A stretch of DNA of 64,000 bases from Humibacter sp. RRB41. GTDB lineage: Bacteria > Actinomycetota > Actinomycetes > Actinomycetales > Microbacteriaceae. A program made the translations under genes and the position numbers. Under the pieces are notes generated by a model. It ran no database searches. It had not been told where the DNA came from and saw only the letters and a list, made by a program, of their open reading frames with translations. Positions 17,423 to 25,559 of this stretch are shown piece by piece; the first letter of the stretch is position 1; each line of letters starts with the position of its first letter. The stretch covers positions 62,001 to 126,000 of the forward strand of contig NZ_JAKWJQ010000003.1 of NCBI RefSeq assembly GCF_022761015.1, written 5' to 3'.

Positions 17423-18633
17423 CGCCGACTCCCGCCGACGGATGCCTGCGCCGCGACCGACGGCAGCCCTCGGTACATGACATGGAGCGCGTCCGCCTGA
17501 CGGGCGTCGCTGTGCGACTCGGCGAAGCGGCGGGCGAACTCGCGAGCCGCTCGACGCTCGTCGTCGTCGCCCAAACGGGTCCAGATGTCCACGATCTCGC
17601 GCGGCTCGGAGAACAGGAGCGGCAACCCTTCATCCCGAAGAGCGCCGATGTCGCGCCCGATGATGGGAAGGCCTGCAGACGCGGCCTCCAGCACGGAGAG
17701 TGGGAATCCCTCCCAGCGGGCCGTGTGAAGGTACACCGTTGATCCGCTGAGTACCTGCCAGGTCTCGTCTGCGCTCAGCCAGCCGGTGATCTCGACGCCG
17801 GCATCGAGCAGGTCCCGCGCGTAATGGTCGTCCCCTTCGCCGATCCACACAGCCCGAACAGAGGGGTCCGAAGCGCGCAACTCTCGAATGCTCTCGGCGA
17901 AGAAGGTCGGGTCCTTCGCGTTGCAGAGGCGGCCGACGCCGACGACCACGGACCCTTCCGGCGGACCGGAATCGCCCGCTTCCGGACCATCGGAAGGCCG
18001 CATGTCATCTGGTTCGGTCTGCACAGGGTCCGCCATCGGTCCCGAATCGTGGGAGACATTCGGCACGACGCTGATCGACGGATGCTTGAACGGCCACTCC
18101 GACAGACGCGCTTCGTGTTGGCCGCACGCGGCGACCTTCGTCGTATTGAACGACAGGACCCATTCGGCAACGCGGAACAGCGCACGTGCGACACCGGGGA
18201 GGTCCTGCCGCTGAAAGGAGTAGCCGTGTGGCGTGTAGACGATCGACAGCTCGTGCGAGTGCCGAAGAGCCAAGCGCACGTAGACTCCGGCCCAACTGGA
18301 GTGCGCATGCACGACGGGAGTTCCCAACCTCTTGACGGCGGTTCTCACGGCGCGAACCCGAGCGGCGTGTCCGGCCGGCAGGAACTGATGCGAGGCGAAC
18401 GGCTCCAGATCCTGCTCGTCGACGGTGGTGTCGGAGTGCGTCGACCAGAGCAGGTGATGCTCGATGTCGGGCGTGTTCGCCACGTAGCTCAGCACGGAAT
18501 TCTTGACGCCGGAGCCGAACGACTCCACAACGTGAACGACCCTGATCGGCGCAGAGGGCGACTTGCTCTCGCGCGCGCGATCGGTCGGCACCGATGGAAC
18601 GGCCGCGTCTCGTGTCGACTTCACTGCTCGCAC
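17419..18633 (-). CDS. Glycosyltransferase family 4 protein
   Basis: About 404 residues from the GTG at 18633. After a short charged N-terminus comes IRVVHVVESFGSGVKNSVLSYV, typical of GT4 acceptor domains, then the central HAHSSWAGVYVRLAL and YTPHGYSFQR. A Glu/Asp/Pro-rich loop of about 25 residues follows, and the donor half has VVVGVGRLCNAKDPTFFAESI and TARWEGFPLSVLEAASAGLPIIG (EX7E). The frame is open upstream to 18771, but that part looks non-coding; a second in-frame GTG at 18624 is possible. It is the first gene of the minus-strand operon, so it probably adds the sugar next to the primer. That step order is inference. Confidence 0.88.
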   Translation of the reverse strand: MRAVKSTRDAAVPSVPTDRARESKSPSAPIRVVHVVESFGSGVKNSVLSYVANTPDIEHHLLWSTHSDTTVDEQDLEPFASHQFLPAGHAARVRAVRTAVKRLGTPVVHAHSSWAGVYVRLALRHSHELSIVYTPHGYSFQRQDLPGVARALFRVAEWVLSFNTTKVAACGQHEARLSEWPFKHPSISVVPNVSHDSGPMADPVQTEPDDMRPSDGPEAGDSGPPEGSVVVGVGRLCNAKDPTFFAESIRELRASDPSVRAVWIGEGDDHYARDLLDAGVEITGWLSADETWQVLSGSTVYLHTARWEGFPLSVLEAASAGLPIIGRDIGALRDEGLPLLFSEPREIVDIWTRLGDDDERRAAREFARRFAESHSDARQADALHVMYRGLPSVAAQASVGGSRR

Positions 18634-18898
18634 CCGGCCGCCTACTCCGACGTCGCCGCTGCCAGGTCGGGCAGCACCGTCACGAGTGCACCGTCCCTGC
18701 GGTCCGCCTCCCGATGGAACATCGTGGCGGCGGCGCTGACGGCCCCCGCGAATGCCTTGAACGCGACGCAATATTCACCGCTTACCCCCGACGATCAGCG
18801 GTCGCTGCCGGGAAGTGAACTCCGCCTCACCCCTGCGGACGATCCCCGTACGACGCTTCAGACGCTACCCCATTGCGAGTGCCCTGTCAGGTGCTTGA

Positions 18899-20848
18899 AT
18901 GGTCCACATGCCGTGGGGACGAAGGCGACGACGTGGCATGCGCGCGACCGTCGGATGGCTCATCGGCGGGTTCGTCGTCGCGCTGGTGTGCTTCGGCGTC
19001 TACCTCGGGATGCTCGTGTTCGACGTGCAGCATCAGCTCCAGGCATCCGCAACGGACCTCTCGAAGCTGCAGTCGTCGTTCGTCTCCGGCGACGCTTCGC
19101 ACGCCCTCGGCGAGGCGAAGACCGCAGCATCCGATGTGACGGCCGCGACCCATCGTGCACGCGGCGACGCGAACAACTCGCTCTGGCGTGCAGCGGAGGC
19201 CGTGCCGTTGCTTGGACCGAACCTTGTGGCCGCACGCAAGGCATCCGACGTGATGGCGGATGCCGCCGACGGCGCGGTCACGCCACTCGCGACCCTCGCC
19301 GGCCGGCTCTCGCCCGCCGACTTCACGCCGAAGCAGCATCATGTCGACACCGGGGTGCTCGCGGCCGCGGCGACCACGCTGTCGAAGGCATCCGGAGCGC
19401 TCGGAACTGCGTCGGAACGCGCCGACGCGATCGACGTCGGGGGGACCATGCCAGACGTGCGCGACGCGATCACGACTCTGCGAGCACAGCTCGGCAAGGC
19501 GGCGGTCACTGCCGACGCTGTGCAGAGGGCCGCCCGACTGCTTCCGCAGATGCTCGGCTCCACGGGGCCGAGGAACTATCTGCTGCTGTTCCAGAACAAC
19601 GCCGAACTGCGGTCGACGGGTGGCATTCCGGGTGCCCTGGCCGTCGTGCACGTCGACCACGGAACCATCACGATGACGCAGCAGGCGTCATCGAACACCT
19701 TTCCCGCCGCGGCGGATGCCACGCGGCTGCTTCCGAAGTCCACCCTCGCCCTCTATGGCGAACTCCCCGGGCGCTACATCCAAGACGTGACGCTGCCCCC
19801 GCAGTTCGACCTCAGCGGATCGCTGGCACGCGCTCTGTGGCAGCAGACGACCGGCCAGCAGGTCGACGGAGTCATCTCCGTCGATCCGATCGCTCTGAGC
19901 TATCTTCTGAAGGCCACGGGGCCCGTGACCCTGCCCACCGGCGAGGTGCTTGCGGCAGGCAACGCGGTGAAGGTGTTGCTCAGCGACAGCTACGCGAAGT
20001 ATCCGGTGGACCAGCAGAACGCGTTCTTCGCCGACGCCGCGACTGCCGTGTTCCAGGCGGCCACCGACGGGGCCGCGAATACCGGCGCGATGCTTCCGGC
20101 GCTGATGCGTGCAGGGGCGGAGGGACGCATTCTGGTCTGGAGCGCGCATGCAGACGAGCAGAAGCAGCTCGCCGAGACCTCACTCGCCGGAGGCCTGCCC
20201 GCCAGCAGCGAGAAGGATCCGACGTTCGGCATCTACCTCAACGACGCGACGGGCGCAAAGATGGATTACTACCTGCGCGCGAAGGTGGCAACGGGCCGGG
20301 CGATGTGTCGGGCGGACGGCAAGGCGAATCTCGCGGTCGCCGTGACGCTGACGAACGCCGCTCCTGAGAATGCGGCCACATCGCTCCCGTCGTACGTCAC
20401 CGGAGGCGGCCAGTTCGGGGTGAAGCCGGGCGACATCGCGACGCAGATCGCGGTCTATGGTCCGGCGCGGTCCGCGTGGCTGGGTACCACCGTCGACGCG
20501 CAGGATGTTCCGGCCAACGCCGCGATCGACGCCGGCCGTTCGGTCTCCCGCTACTCGATCGAACTCGCGCCGGGAGAGTCGAAGACCGTTCGCTTCGAGT
20601 TTCTGGCGGATGCGGACACCGCGCAGAACACGGCATCCGGAACGCGTCATGCGGGATCGAATGCGGTCACGGCCGCGCTCCTCAACCCGCTGCGCACCGA
20701 AGTCTCCCCACGGGGTGCGGGTTTTGCAGGAGTTGAGGAAAAATCACGTCCGATCAGGAAATCTTCCGTCGGTGCGTTCGTGACGCCTATGACCCAAGAG
20801 GTTTCTTTGTCAACCCTTTCGGTTACGTGCAACGGGGTCCTACACTGA
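18899..20848 (+). CDS. DUF4012 domain protein of the exopolysaccharide locus
   Basis: A 649-residue protein. A short Arg-rich N-terminus and one transmembrane segment (about 18-42) are followed by a large extracytoplasmic region with the DUF4012 core, including GPRNYLLLFQNNAELRSTGGIPG, GVISVDPIALSYLLKATGPV and SDSYAKYPVDQQNAFFADAA. DUF4012 proteins are common beside actinobacterial polysaccharide genes, but their biochemical role is not known to me. The last 40 or so residues (from about 20710) are compositionally different and overlap what looks like the promoter region of the next gene, so the true C-terminus may be shorter in an ancestral form. The ATG at 18908 is an alternative start. Confidence 0.85.
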   Translation: MVHMPWGRRRRRGMRATVGWLIGGFVVALVCFGVYLGMLVFDVQHQLQASATDLSKLQSSFVSGDASHALGEAKTAASDVTAATHRARGDANNSLWRAAEAVPLLGPNLVAARKASDVMADAADGAVTPLATLAGRLSPADFTPKQHHVDTGVLAAAATTLSKASGALGTASERADAIDVGGTMPDVRDAITTLRAQLGKAAVTADAVQRAARLLPQMLGSTGPRNYLLLFQNNAELRSTGGIPGALAVVHVDHGTITMTQQASSNTFPAAADATRLLPKSTLALYGELPGRYIQDVTLPPQFDLSGSLARALWQQTTGQQVDGVISVDPIALSYLLKATGPVTLPTGEVLAAGNAVKVLLSDSYAKYPVDQQNAFFADAATAVFQAATDGAANTGAMLPALMRAGAEGRILVWSAHADEQKQLAETSLAGGLPASSEKDPTFGIYLNDATGAKMDYYLRAKVATGRAMCRADGKANLAVAVTLTNAAPENAATSLPSYVTGGGQFGVKPGDIATQIAVYGPARSAWLGTTVDAQDVPANAAIDAGRSVSRYSIELAPGESKTVRFEFLADADTAQNTASGTRHAGSNAVTAALLNPLRTEVSPRGAGFAGVEEKSRPIRKSSVGAFVTPMTQEVSLSTLSVTCNGVLH

Positions 20849-20906
20849 ACGAGTCAGGATCGAACGGGACCGTATCTGACGCGGTCTGACTCGGGGGAGA
20901 TGTTCG

Positions 20907-21461
20907 ATGATCCGGAAAATATTTGCTGTCGTCGCGCTTGCCGTTCTGGGAGTGTTCGCAGTTCCCATGGTCGCCAATGCGGCCGGCTATGTTCCATCGA
21001 TCGCCTGTGGGGTCAGCGGCTCGCCGGTGGCGGGCTCAACGGTCACCATCGGATGCGCCGGTGCTACGTGGACGCCAGGTGAGGTCATCGACATCACGGT
21101 GAGCGGAAACACGACGGTCACTGCCGCTGCGTTCCGCACCGCGGTGACGTCGGGACCCTTCACCACGACTGCCGCCGCCGACGGCTCGTCGTCGGCCAGT
21201 CTGGCGCTGCCGTCGAATGCGAACGGAACGTACACCGTGACGTCCACCGGTGAAGAATCGGGCAACGTCGATGTCGAGACGTTCACCATCGTGTCGCCGG
21301 CGTCGAACGTCGTCAGCGGTGGCTCGTCGAGTTCGCAGGTGGCGGACACCGGCTCGACCGTGCCGTTGTTGATCGTCTGGACGGCCGCCGGACTGGTGCT
21401 GATCGGTGCGGCATTCGTGCTCGTACGCATCGTCGTGCGGCGCCAGCGGATCAACAACTGA
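20907..21461 (+). CDS. Secreted surface protein with sortase-type C-terminal anchor
   Basis: A 184-residue protein. A Sec signal peptide ends at about ANA-AG (residues 24-27). A Ser/Thr-rich beta-type domain follows (30-135), then a Ser/Gly linker, the sorting motif VADTGS (145-150), a hydrophobic stretch (152-175) and a positive tail RIVVRRQR. This is the layout of a cell-wall-anchored sortase substrate with VADTG in place of LPXTG. The ATG at 20907 has GGGGGAG seven bases upstream. It follows the DUF4012 gene and probably belongs functionally to the exopolysaccharide locus. No sortase gene is in the window. The binding or structural role is unknown. Confidence 0.82.
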   Translation: MIRKIFAVVALAVLGVFAVPMVANAAGYVPSIACGVSGSPVAGSTVTIGCAGATWTPGEVIDITVSGNTTVTAAAFRTAVTSGPFTTTAAADGSSSASLALPSNANGTYTVTSTGEESGNVDVETFTIVSPASNVVSGGSSSSQVADTGSTVPLLIVWTAAGLVLIGAAFVLVRIVVRRQRINN

Positions 21462-21563
21462 GGCGATCGCCAGCCACCCATCGCGACCACTGGAGGCCAT
21501 CGGCATCGTGGACCTGGGCGGCGGCGACGGAAATAGTTCGGCCGCGTTGCGGTTGAATCAACT

Positions 21564-22604
21564 GTGACCGAACTTCGCCGCGTACCGCTCAACGTCCTCG
21601 ATCTGGCCGGCCGAGGTGCCGGCCAGACCAACGCGGATGCCGTCGCAGGCAGCATCCGTCTCGCCCAGGTCGCCGAATCGCTCGGGTTCCGGCGCTTCTG
21701 GGTGGCAGAGCATCACGGCATGCCGGCGGTCGCGTCCAGCGCTCCGGCTGTGCTGATTGCGGCGATCGCCGCTCGCACCGAGCGTATCCGCGTCGGCAGC
21801 GGGGGAGTGATGCTGCCCAACCACGCCCCGCTCGTGGTGGCGGAGCAGTTCGGCACGCTGCGCGCACTCTACGGCGACCGCATCGACCTCGGCATCGGCC
21901 GCGCGCCTGGCACCGATCAGGCGACCGCTGCAGCATTGCGCCGCAGCCCGGATGCCCTCGGTGCCGAAGACTTTCCGCAACAGCTCCTCGACCTGCTCGG
22001 CTTCTTCACCGGCGGCTTCGCGCCGGACGACCCGCTTGCGGGTCTGCGAGCCGTCCCTGGACTCGGTGATCAGCCCGAGGTATGGCTGCTCGGCTCCAGC
22101 GGTTACAGCGCCCAGGTCGCCGCAGCGCTCGGGCTGCCGTTCGCGTTCGCGCACCACTTCGCCGGTGAGCACACCGAGGAAGCGCTCGCGCTCTACCGAG
22201 ACCGGTTCCAGCCGAGCGCCACGCTCGAGGCGCCGCACGCCATGATCGCGGTCAATGTGGTGGCGGATGACGACCCGGAGAAGGTGCGCCGCCAATCGTT
22301 GCCGTCCGCGCTGTCGTTCCTGCAGATGCGACGTGGACAGAAGCCGGAGCCGGTGTCCGTCGACGAGGCCGCGAAATACGAATTCAGCCAGTTGGAGCTG
22401 GACTTCATCGCAGAACGCAACGCACGGCAGGCGCTCGGCACGCCGGATGTCGTGCGCGAAAGGCTTGCGTCTCTGCTGCACTCCACTGGAGCCGACGAGC
22501 TGATGATCGCCTCCGGCGCCGCCGAATCGGATGCCCGAGCCCGCTCCCTCGAGATCGTCGCCGAGCTCTTCCCGTCGGCGCCGTCCGATACACCGCAGAT
22601 TTGA
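21564..22604 (+). CDS. LLM-class flavin-dependent oxidoreductase (luciferase-like monooxygenase)
   Basis: A 346-residue TIM-barrel protein of the bacterial luciferase-like family (YhbW-type). Typical segments are [49 protein letters not shown] and [14 protein letters not shown]. It should use reduced FMN supplied by a reductase to oxidise a small molecule; the substrate is unknown. The GTG at 21564 is the likely start. It is not obviously in an operon; the next gene has its own promoter and operator region. Length and motifs are normal for the group. Confidence 0.93.
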   Translation: MTELRRVPLNVLDLAGRGAGQTNADAVAGSIRLAQVAESLGFRRFWVAEHHGMPAVASSAPAVLIAAIAARTERIRVGSGGVMLPNHAPLVVAEQFGTLRALYGDRIDLGIGRAPGTDQATAAALRRSPDALGAEDFPQQLLDLLGFFTGGFAPDDPLAGLRAVPGLGDQPEVWLLGSSGYSAQVAAALGLPFAFAHHFAGEHTEEALALYRDRFQPSATLEAPHAMIAVNVVADDDPEKVRRQSLPSALSFLQMRRGQKPEPVSVDEAAKYEFSQLELDFIAERNARQALGTPDVVRERLASLLHSTGADELMIASGAAESDARARSLEIVAELFPSAPSDTPQI

Positions 22605-22734
22605 CGATCCGCCGTACGGCAAGCGGGGCTTCCGTACGGTGCATGGTGAGACTTGCGGTGTGGAGCGATTACGCGGACCGGCGATGGGATGCAACGCGAT
22701 GGATCCTTTCGACCCATCGTGTAGCCATATCACC

Positions 22735-22755
22735 ACTAGTTATGATATGACTATC
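22735..22755. promoter_or_regulatory. Diverged copy of the PadR-type operator before the GNAT gene
   Basis: This 21-bp segment matches the perfect palindrome at 23568-23588 at 18 of 21 positions: the left arm ACTAGTTAT and the centre GAT are identical, and the right arm is ATGACTATC instead of ATAACTAGT. TATGAT inside it could serve as the -10 element. The similarity resumes further into the downstream sequence (22785-22799 against 23625-23639), so this is a duplicated promoter region rather than a chance site. Confidence 0.65.
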
Positions 22756-22821
22756 CAATGGCTGAAGGGACGTCTCCGCGCTCACCGATCAGAGACCAGC
22801 ATCCGATCGAGCAAGGAGTGA
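22747..22821 (+). CDS. 24-residue leader reading frame overlapping the GNAT start
   Basis: An ATG at 22747 opens a short frame ending SETSIRSSKE, with its TGA overlapping the GTG of the GNAT gene (GTGA at 22818-22821). Its end resembles the beginning of the downstream monooxygenase fusion (SETSIHVSREG), so it looks like the relic of a duplicated 5' gene end that now serves as a leader. No ribosome site is visible before it. Translation, and coupling to GNAT, are inference. Confidence 0.35.
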   Translation: MTIQWLKGRLRAHRSETSIRSSKE

Positions 22822-23324
22822 CTGCCATTTCGGTGACCCTTGCTCGGTGGTCGGAGGACGATCTCCCACTGCTCGAGCAGGCTAATACGCCCGCGATGAC
22901 CCAATTCCTTGGTGGTCCCGAGACCGATGAACAGGTGGTTGCGCGTCATGCCAAGTACCTTGGCTACTGGGACGAGGACCTCGGGTGGTGGTATCGGGTC
23001 GATGCCGATCAGGTGGGAGCTGGAGGCATCGGGTACTGGCCTGTCGAGCATGAGGGCGTGGCCGCATACGAACTCGGCTGGCACGTCCTGCCTGCATTTC
23101 AGGGGCGCGGTATCGCTACACGGGCCCTGCAGGCGATCATTCCGATCGTGGCAGCGCGTGGCGATCGTGCGCTGCTCATCGCTTCTCCGAGTGTCGATAA
23201 CCTCGCGTCGAATGCGGTGTGCCGTGCCGCCGGGTTCGTCCGTGCCGGCTCGCACACCGTGCCATGGCGGGGTGGCACACTGACCTTCAACACCTGGGTG
23301 CACGAGCTGGGAGATCGGACGTAG
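22818..23324 (+). CDS. GNAT-family N-acetyltransferase
   Basis: A 168-residue protein with the GNAT fold: an N-terminal strand VTLARWSEDDLPLLEQANTPAMTQFLGGP, a central VGAGGIGYWPV strand, the acetyl-CoA loop LPAFQGRGIATRALQAII (Q/RxxGxG/A motif) and a C-terminal NLASNAVCRAAGF. The GTG at 22818 follows AAGGAG closely; an in-frame ATG at 22758 and GTG at 22833 are alternatives. The promoter region carries a copy of the operator found before the FAD monooxygenase and PadR genes, so it may be repressed by the same PadR protein. Such enzymes acetylate amines, including antibiotics; the substrate is not known here. Confidence 0.88.
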   Translation: MTAISVTLARWSEDDLPLLEQANTPAMTQFLGGPETDEQVVARHAKYLGYWDEDLGWWYRVDADQVGAGGIGYWPVEHEGVAAYELGWHVLPAFQGRGIATRALQAIIPIVAARGDRALLIASPSVDNLASNAVCRAAGFVRAGSHTVPWRGGTLTFNTWVHELGDRT

Positions 23325-23550
23325 CCGCGGGCCTCGTTCACGGCATCACCCGTGCCGGTGAGACATCGTGGTGCGATACTTTCGCGCTCGTTGCGATCGC
23401 GAGCCTGGTCATCCTGGCTGCCTTCAGCGTTCGCCCAAACATGAGCCAACCAGCCCGTTGCTCTCACCGATGCGCCGAGCGCACACCGCCTTCCTCGACG
23501 CGTGATCTTGCCGAGAGAGCACGGCCAACGGCCGGCACATCACGATGTCG

Positions 23551-23588
23551 TTCAAGTAGCAATACACACTAGTTATGATATAACTAGT
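23551..23588 (+). promoter_or_regulatory. Promoter with perfect palindromic operator for the monooxygenase-PadR operon
   Basis: A -35-like TTCAAG (23551-23556) and a -10 TATGAT (23574-23579) are 17 bp apart. The -10 lies inside a 21-bp perfect palindrome (23568-23588) with arms ACTAGTTAT and ATAACTAGT around GAT. A repressor bound here would block the promoter. The PadR gene is the second gene of the operon, so autoregulation is the natural reading. A related copy at 22735 extends the control to the GNAT gene. Confidence 0.75.
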
Positions 23589-23590
23589 CC

Positions 23591-25552
23591 ATGATCGAAG
23601 AAATCGCGGCCCGCGCGGGCCGATCAGAGACCAGCATTCATGTGAGTCGGGAGGGGCTGCGGCGCCTGGGCGCGTGGTCCGCCACACGCCGCTACACCGT
23701 CCGAGCCGACCGCTCCCGGATCGTCCTCGACCTTCGTGAGGCATGTCGCAGATTCACCGGAGTCACCGTCACGGCCGAGCTGGTGGAGACCACGCTGATC
23801 CTGCTCGTCGAGGACGGAACGCAGGTGAGGAACGAGGTCGAGTGGTCCGGCAAGGGCACGTTCAAGGACCGGTGGGGTCACGGCGAGAACGGGGCTGGAA
23901 CGCTGACGGTCCTCGGAAGTGCTCAAGGCAGCGAGGTGCGTATTCATCGCGGCGGTGTCGCGGTCCTGGACGATTTGACCTCGTGGGAACGACTGCGGGA
24001 GCTGAGGGGACAGGAAGGCGCCACCGAGGTCGAGCACGTTGCGGTGCTGGTCGTGGGCGGCGGATACGCGGGCACCGCGATGGTGATGTTCCTGGCGCAG
24101 AACGGGATCCGTGCGTTGATGGTGGATCGCCATGACCAGCCCGGCGTGCAGGGGCGGGCGCGCGGGGTGAACCAACGCACGATGGAGCTCTACCGCGCGG
24201 CGGGGATGAGTCGTGAAGTGGAGAAGCTGTCCGCCCCGTTTGCCGGTGACGCAGGAGTCGCCCGGTGCGCCTCACTGTCGGAACCGTGGGAGTGGTTGTT
24301 CGATCCGGAGCCGGATCCTCGACTGGAGGCGATCAGTCCCGCCCGGTTCGTGATGGCCGATCAGAACACTGTCGAGCCGGTACTGACCGATCAAGCACGT
24401 GAGTGGGGTGCGCGGATCGAGCGCGGCGTCGCCGTCGAGCAGGTCACTGTCAACGACACCGGCGCCGAGGCGACCCTGCGGAACCTGGCGAACGGGACGA
24501 CCCGCAGGGTGCGCTGCGACTACCTGATCGCCGCAGACGGATACGCCAGCGGCATTCGCGAGTCGCTGGGCATCGGACGCGACGGACCGCAAGAGGCGCA
24601 GGACTGGGTTAGCATCATCTTCGACGCCGACCTGGACGATCTGGTGGAACGGCGCGCATTGTTCTGGATCGTACTCAACCAGCAGCTCGGGTTCGCCTCG
24701 CTCACCACGACCGCCGATCCGAATCGGTGGAGCCTGGGACTCACATTCGACCCGACCACGACTCCGTTGAGTTCGTTCGACACGGACAAATGCGTCGACC
24801 TGATCCGCACCGCGGTCGGCGACCGCGACCGTCCGGTGAGAGTCGTGGACGTGACACCGTGGCAGCAGGCGGTCGGGGTTGCTGCTGCATACCGGCACCA
24901 GAGCGCCTTCCTGGTCGGCGACGCCGCCCACGTCTGGCCGCCGGCCGGCGCGATGGGAGCCAACTCGGGCATTCAAGATGCCCATAACCTCGCCTGGAAG
25001 CTCGCCGCGGTCCTCGACGGACGCGCTGACCCTGTGCTGCTCGACAGCTACGAGGCCGAACGTCGGCCCGTCGCACAGGCACTCGCCGATCTCACCGTGC
25101 GTCGCCAAGCGGCGCGATTCAGCGGCGGGCCCGATGACGATGTCGACGACATCGTCTGCACCTTCGGTCAGCGCTACCACTCCGGCGCTGTTCTCGGCGC
25201 CACCGGAACATTCCCGTTCGCCGACGCGGTGGCCGACGTCGCCGAGCCCGGTGCCCGGATGCCGCACACCTGGATCGACACCGCTCACAAGACGAGCCTC
25301 CTCGACTTGACCGGAACGGAATTCGTTCTGGCTGTGGCCGACCACGCCGACGAATGGCGGCAGGAACTCGACGCCGAGGGCGTCAGGGTGCAACAAGTCG
25401 ACCCGGATGCGCTGCCCAAGGGTGCGGGCGCCGCCCTGATCCGGCCCGATGGATACGTAGCCTGGATCGCAGGCGCCTCGGAGTTGAACGCAGAAGCGGT
25501 CCGCGACGCGATAGGCGAAGTGCTGGGATCCACGGCACATGCAGAAGGGTGA
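23591..25552 (+). CDS. FAD-dependent aromatic monooxygenase fused to an N-terminal domain of unknown function
   Basis: A 653-residue protein. Residues about 15-135 (HVSREGLRRLGAWSATRRYTV...VRIHRGGVAVL) resemble, by eye, small stand-alone proteins that I recall from streptomycetes, of unknown function. From about 148 onward it is a class A flavoprotein monooxygenase: dinucleotide fold VAVLVVGGGYAGTAMVMFL, the DG motif YLIAADGYASGIRE, the FAD-ribityl motif SAFLVGDAAHVWPPAGAMGAN, and a thioredoxin-like C-terminal domain. The family hydroxylates aromatic or polyketide compounds and includes rifampicin- and tetracycline-inactivating enzymes. The ATG at 23591 has no clear ribosome site; GTG 23642 is possible. 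It is operonic with the PadR gene. Confidence 0.88.
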   Translation: MIEEIAARAGRSETSIHVSREGLRRLGAWSATRRYTVRADRSRIVLDLREACRRFTGVTVTAELVETTLILLVEDGTQVRNEVEWSGKGTFKDRWGHGENGAGTLTVLGSAQGSEVRIHRGGVAVLDDLTSWERLRELRGQEGATEVEHVAVLVVGGGYAGTAMVMFLAQNGIRALMVDRHDQPGVQGRARGVNQRTMELYRAAGMSREVEKLSAPFAGDAGVARCASLSEPWEWLFDPEPDPRLEAISPARFVMADQNTVEPVLTDQAREWGARIERGVAVEQVTVNDTGAEATLRNLANGTTRRVRCDYLIAADGYASGIRESLGIGRDGPQEAQDWVSIIFDADLDDLVERRALFWIVLNQQLGFASLTTTADPNRWSLGLTFDPTTTPLSSFDTDKCVDLIRTAVGDRDRPVRVVDVTPWQQAVGVAAAYRHQSAFLVGDAAHVWPPAGAMGANSGIQDAHNLAWKLAAVLDGRADPVLLDSYEAERRPVAQALADLTVRRQAARFSGGPDDDVDDIVCTFGQRYHSGAVLGATGTFPFADAVADVAEPGARMPHTWIDTAHKTSLLDLTGTEFVLAVADHADEWRQELDAEGVRVQQVDPDALPKGAGAALIRPDGYVAWIAGASELNAEAVRDAIGEVLGSTAHAEG

Positions 25553-25559
25553 CAAGGCT

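Noticed and set aside
17824-20367. 847-codon + strand frame spanning the glycosyltransferase and DUF4012 genes
   Set aside because: It crosses two real genes in other frames, is Arg/Ala/Gly-rich and has no domain resemblance.
7615-21461. Secondary-metabolite (NRPS/PKS) cluster
   Set aside because: No carrier, condensation or ketosynthase motifs; all genes fit polysaccharide assembly.
23325-23550. Possible small genes in the gap between GNAT and the monooxygenase
   Set aside because: Short frames here have no ribosome site and no resemblance; the gap contains only the promoter of the next operon.
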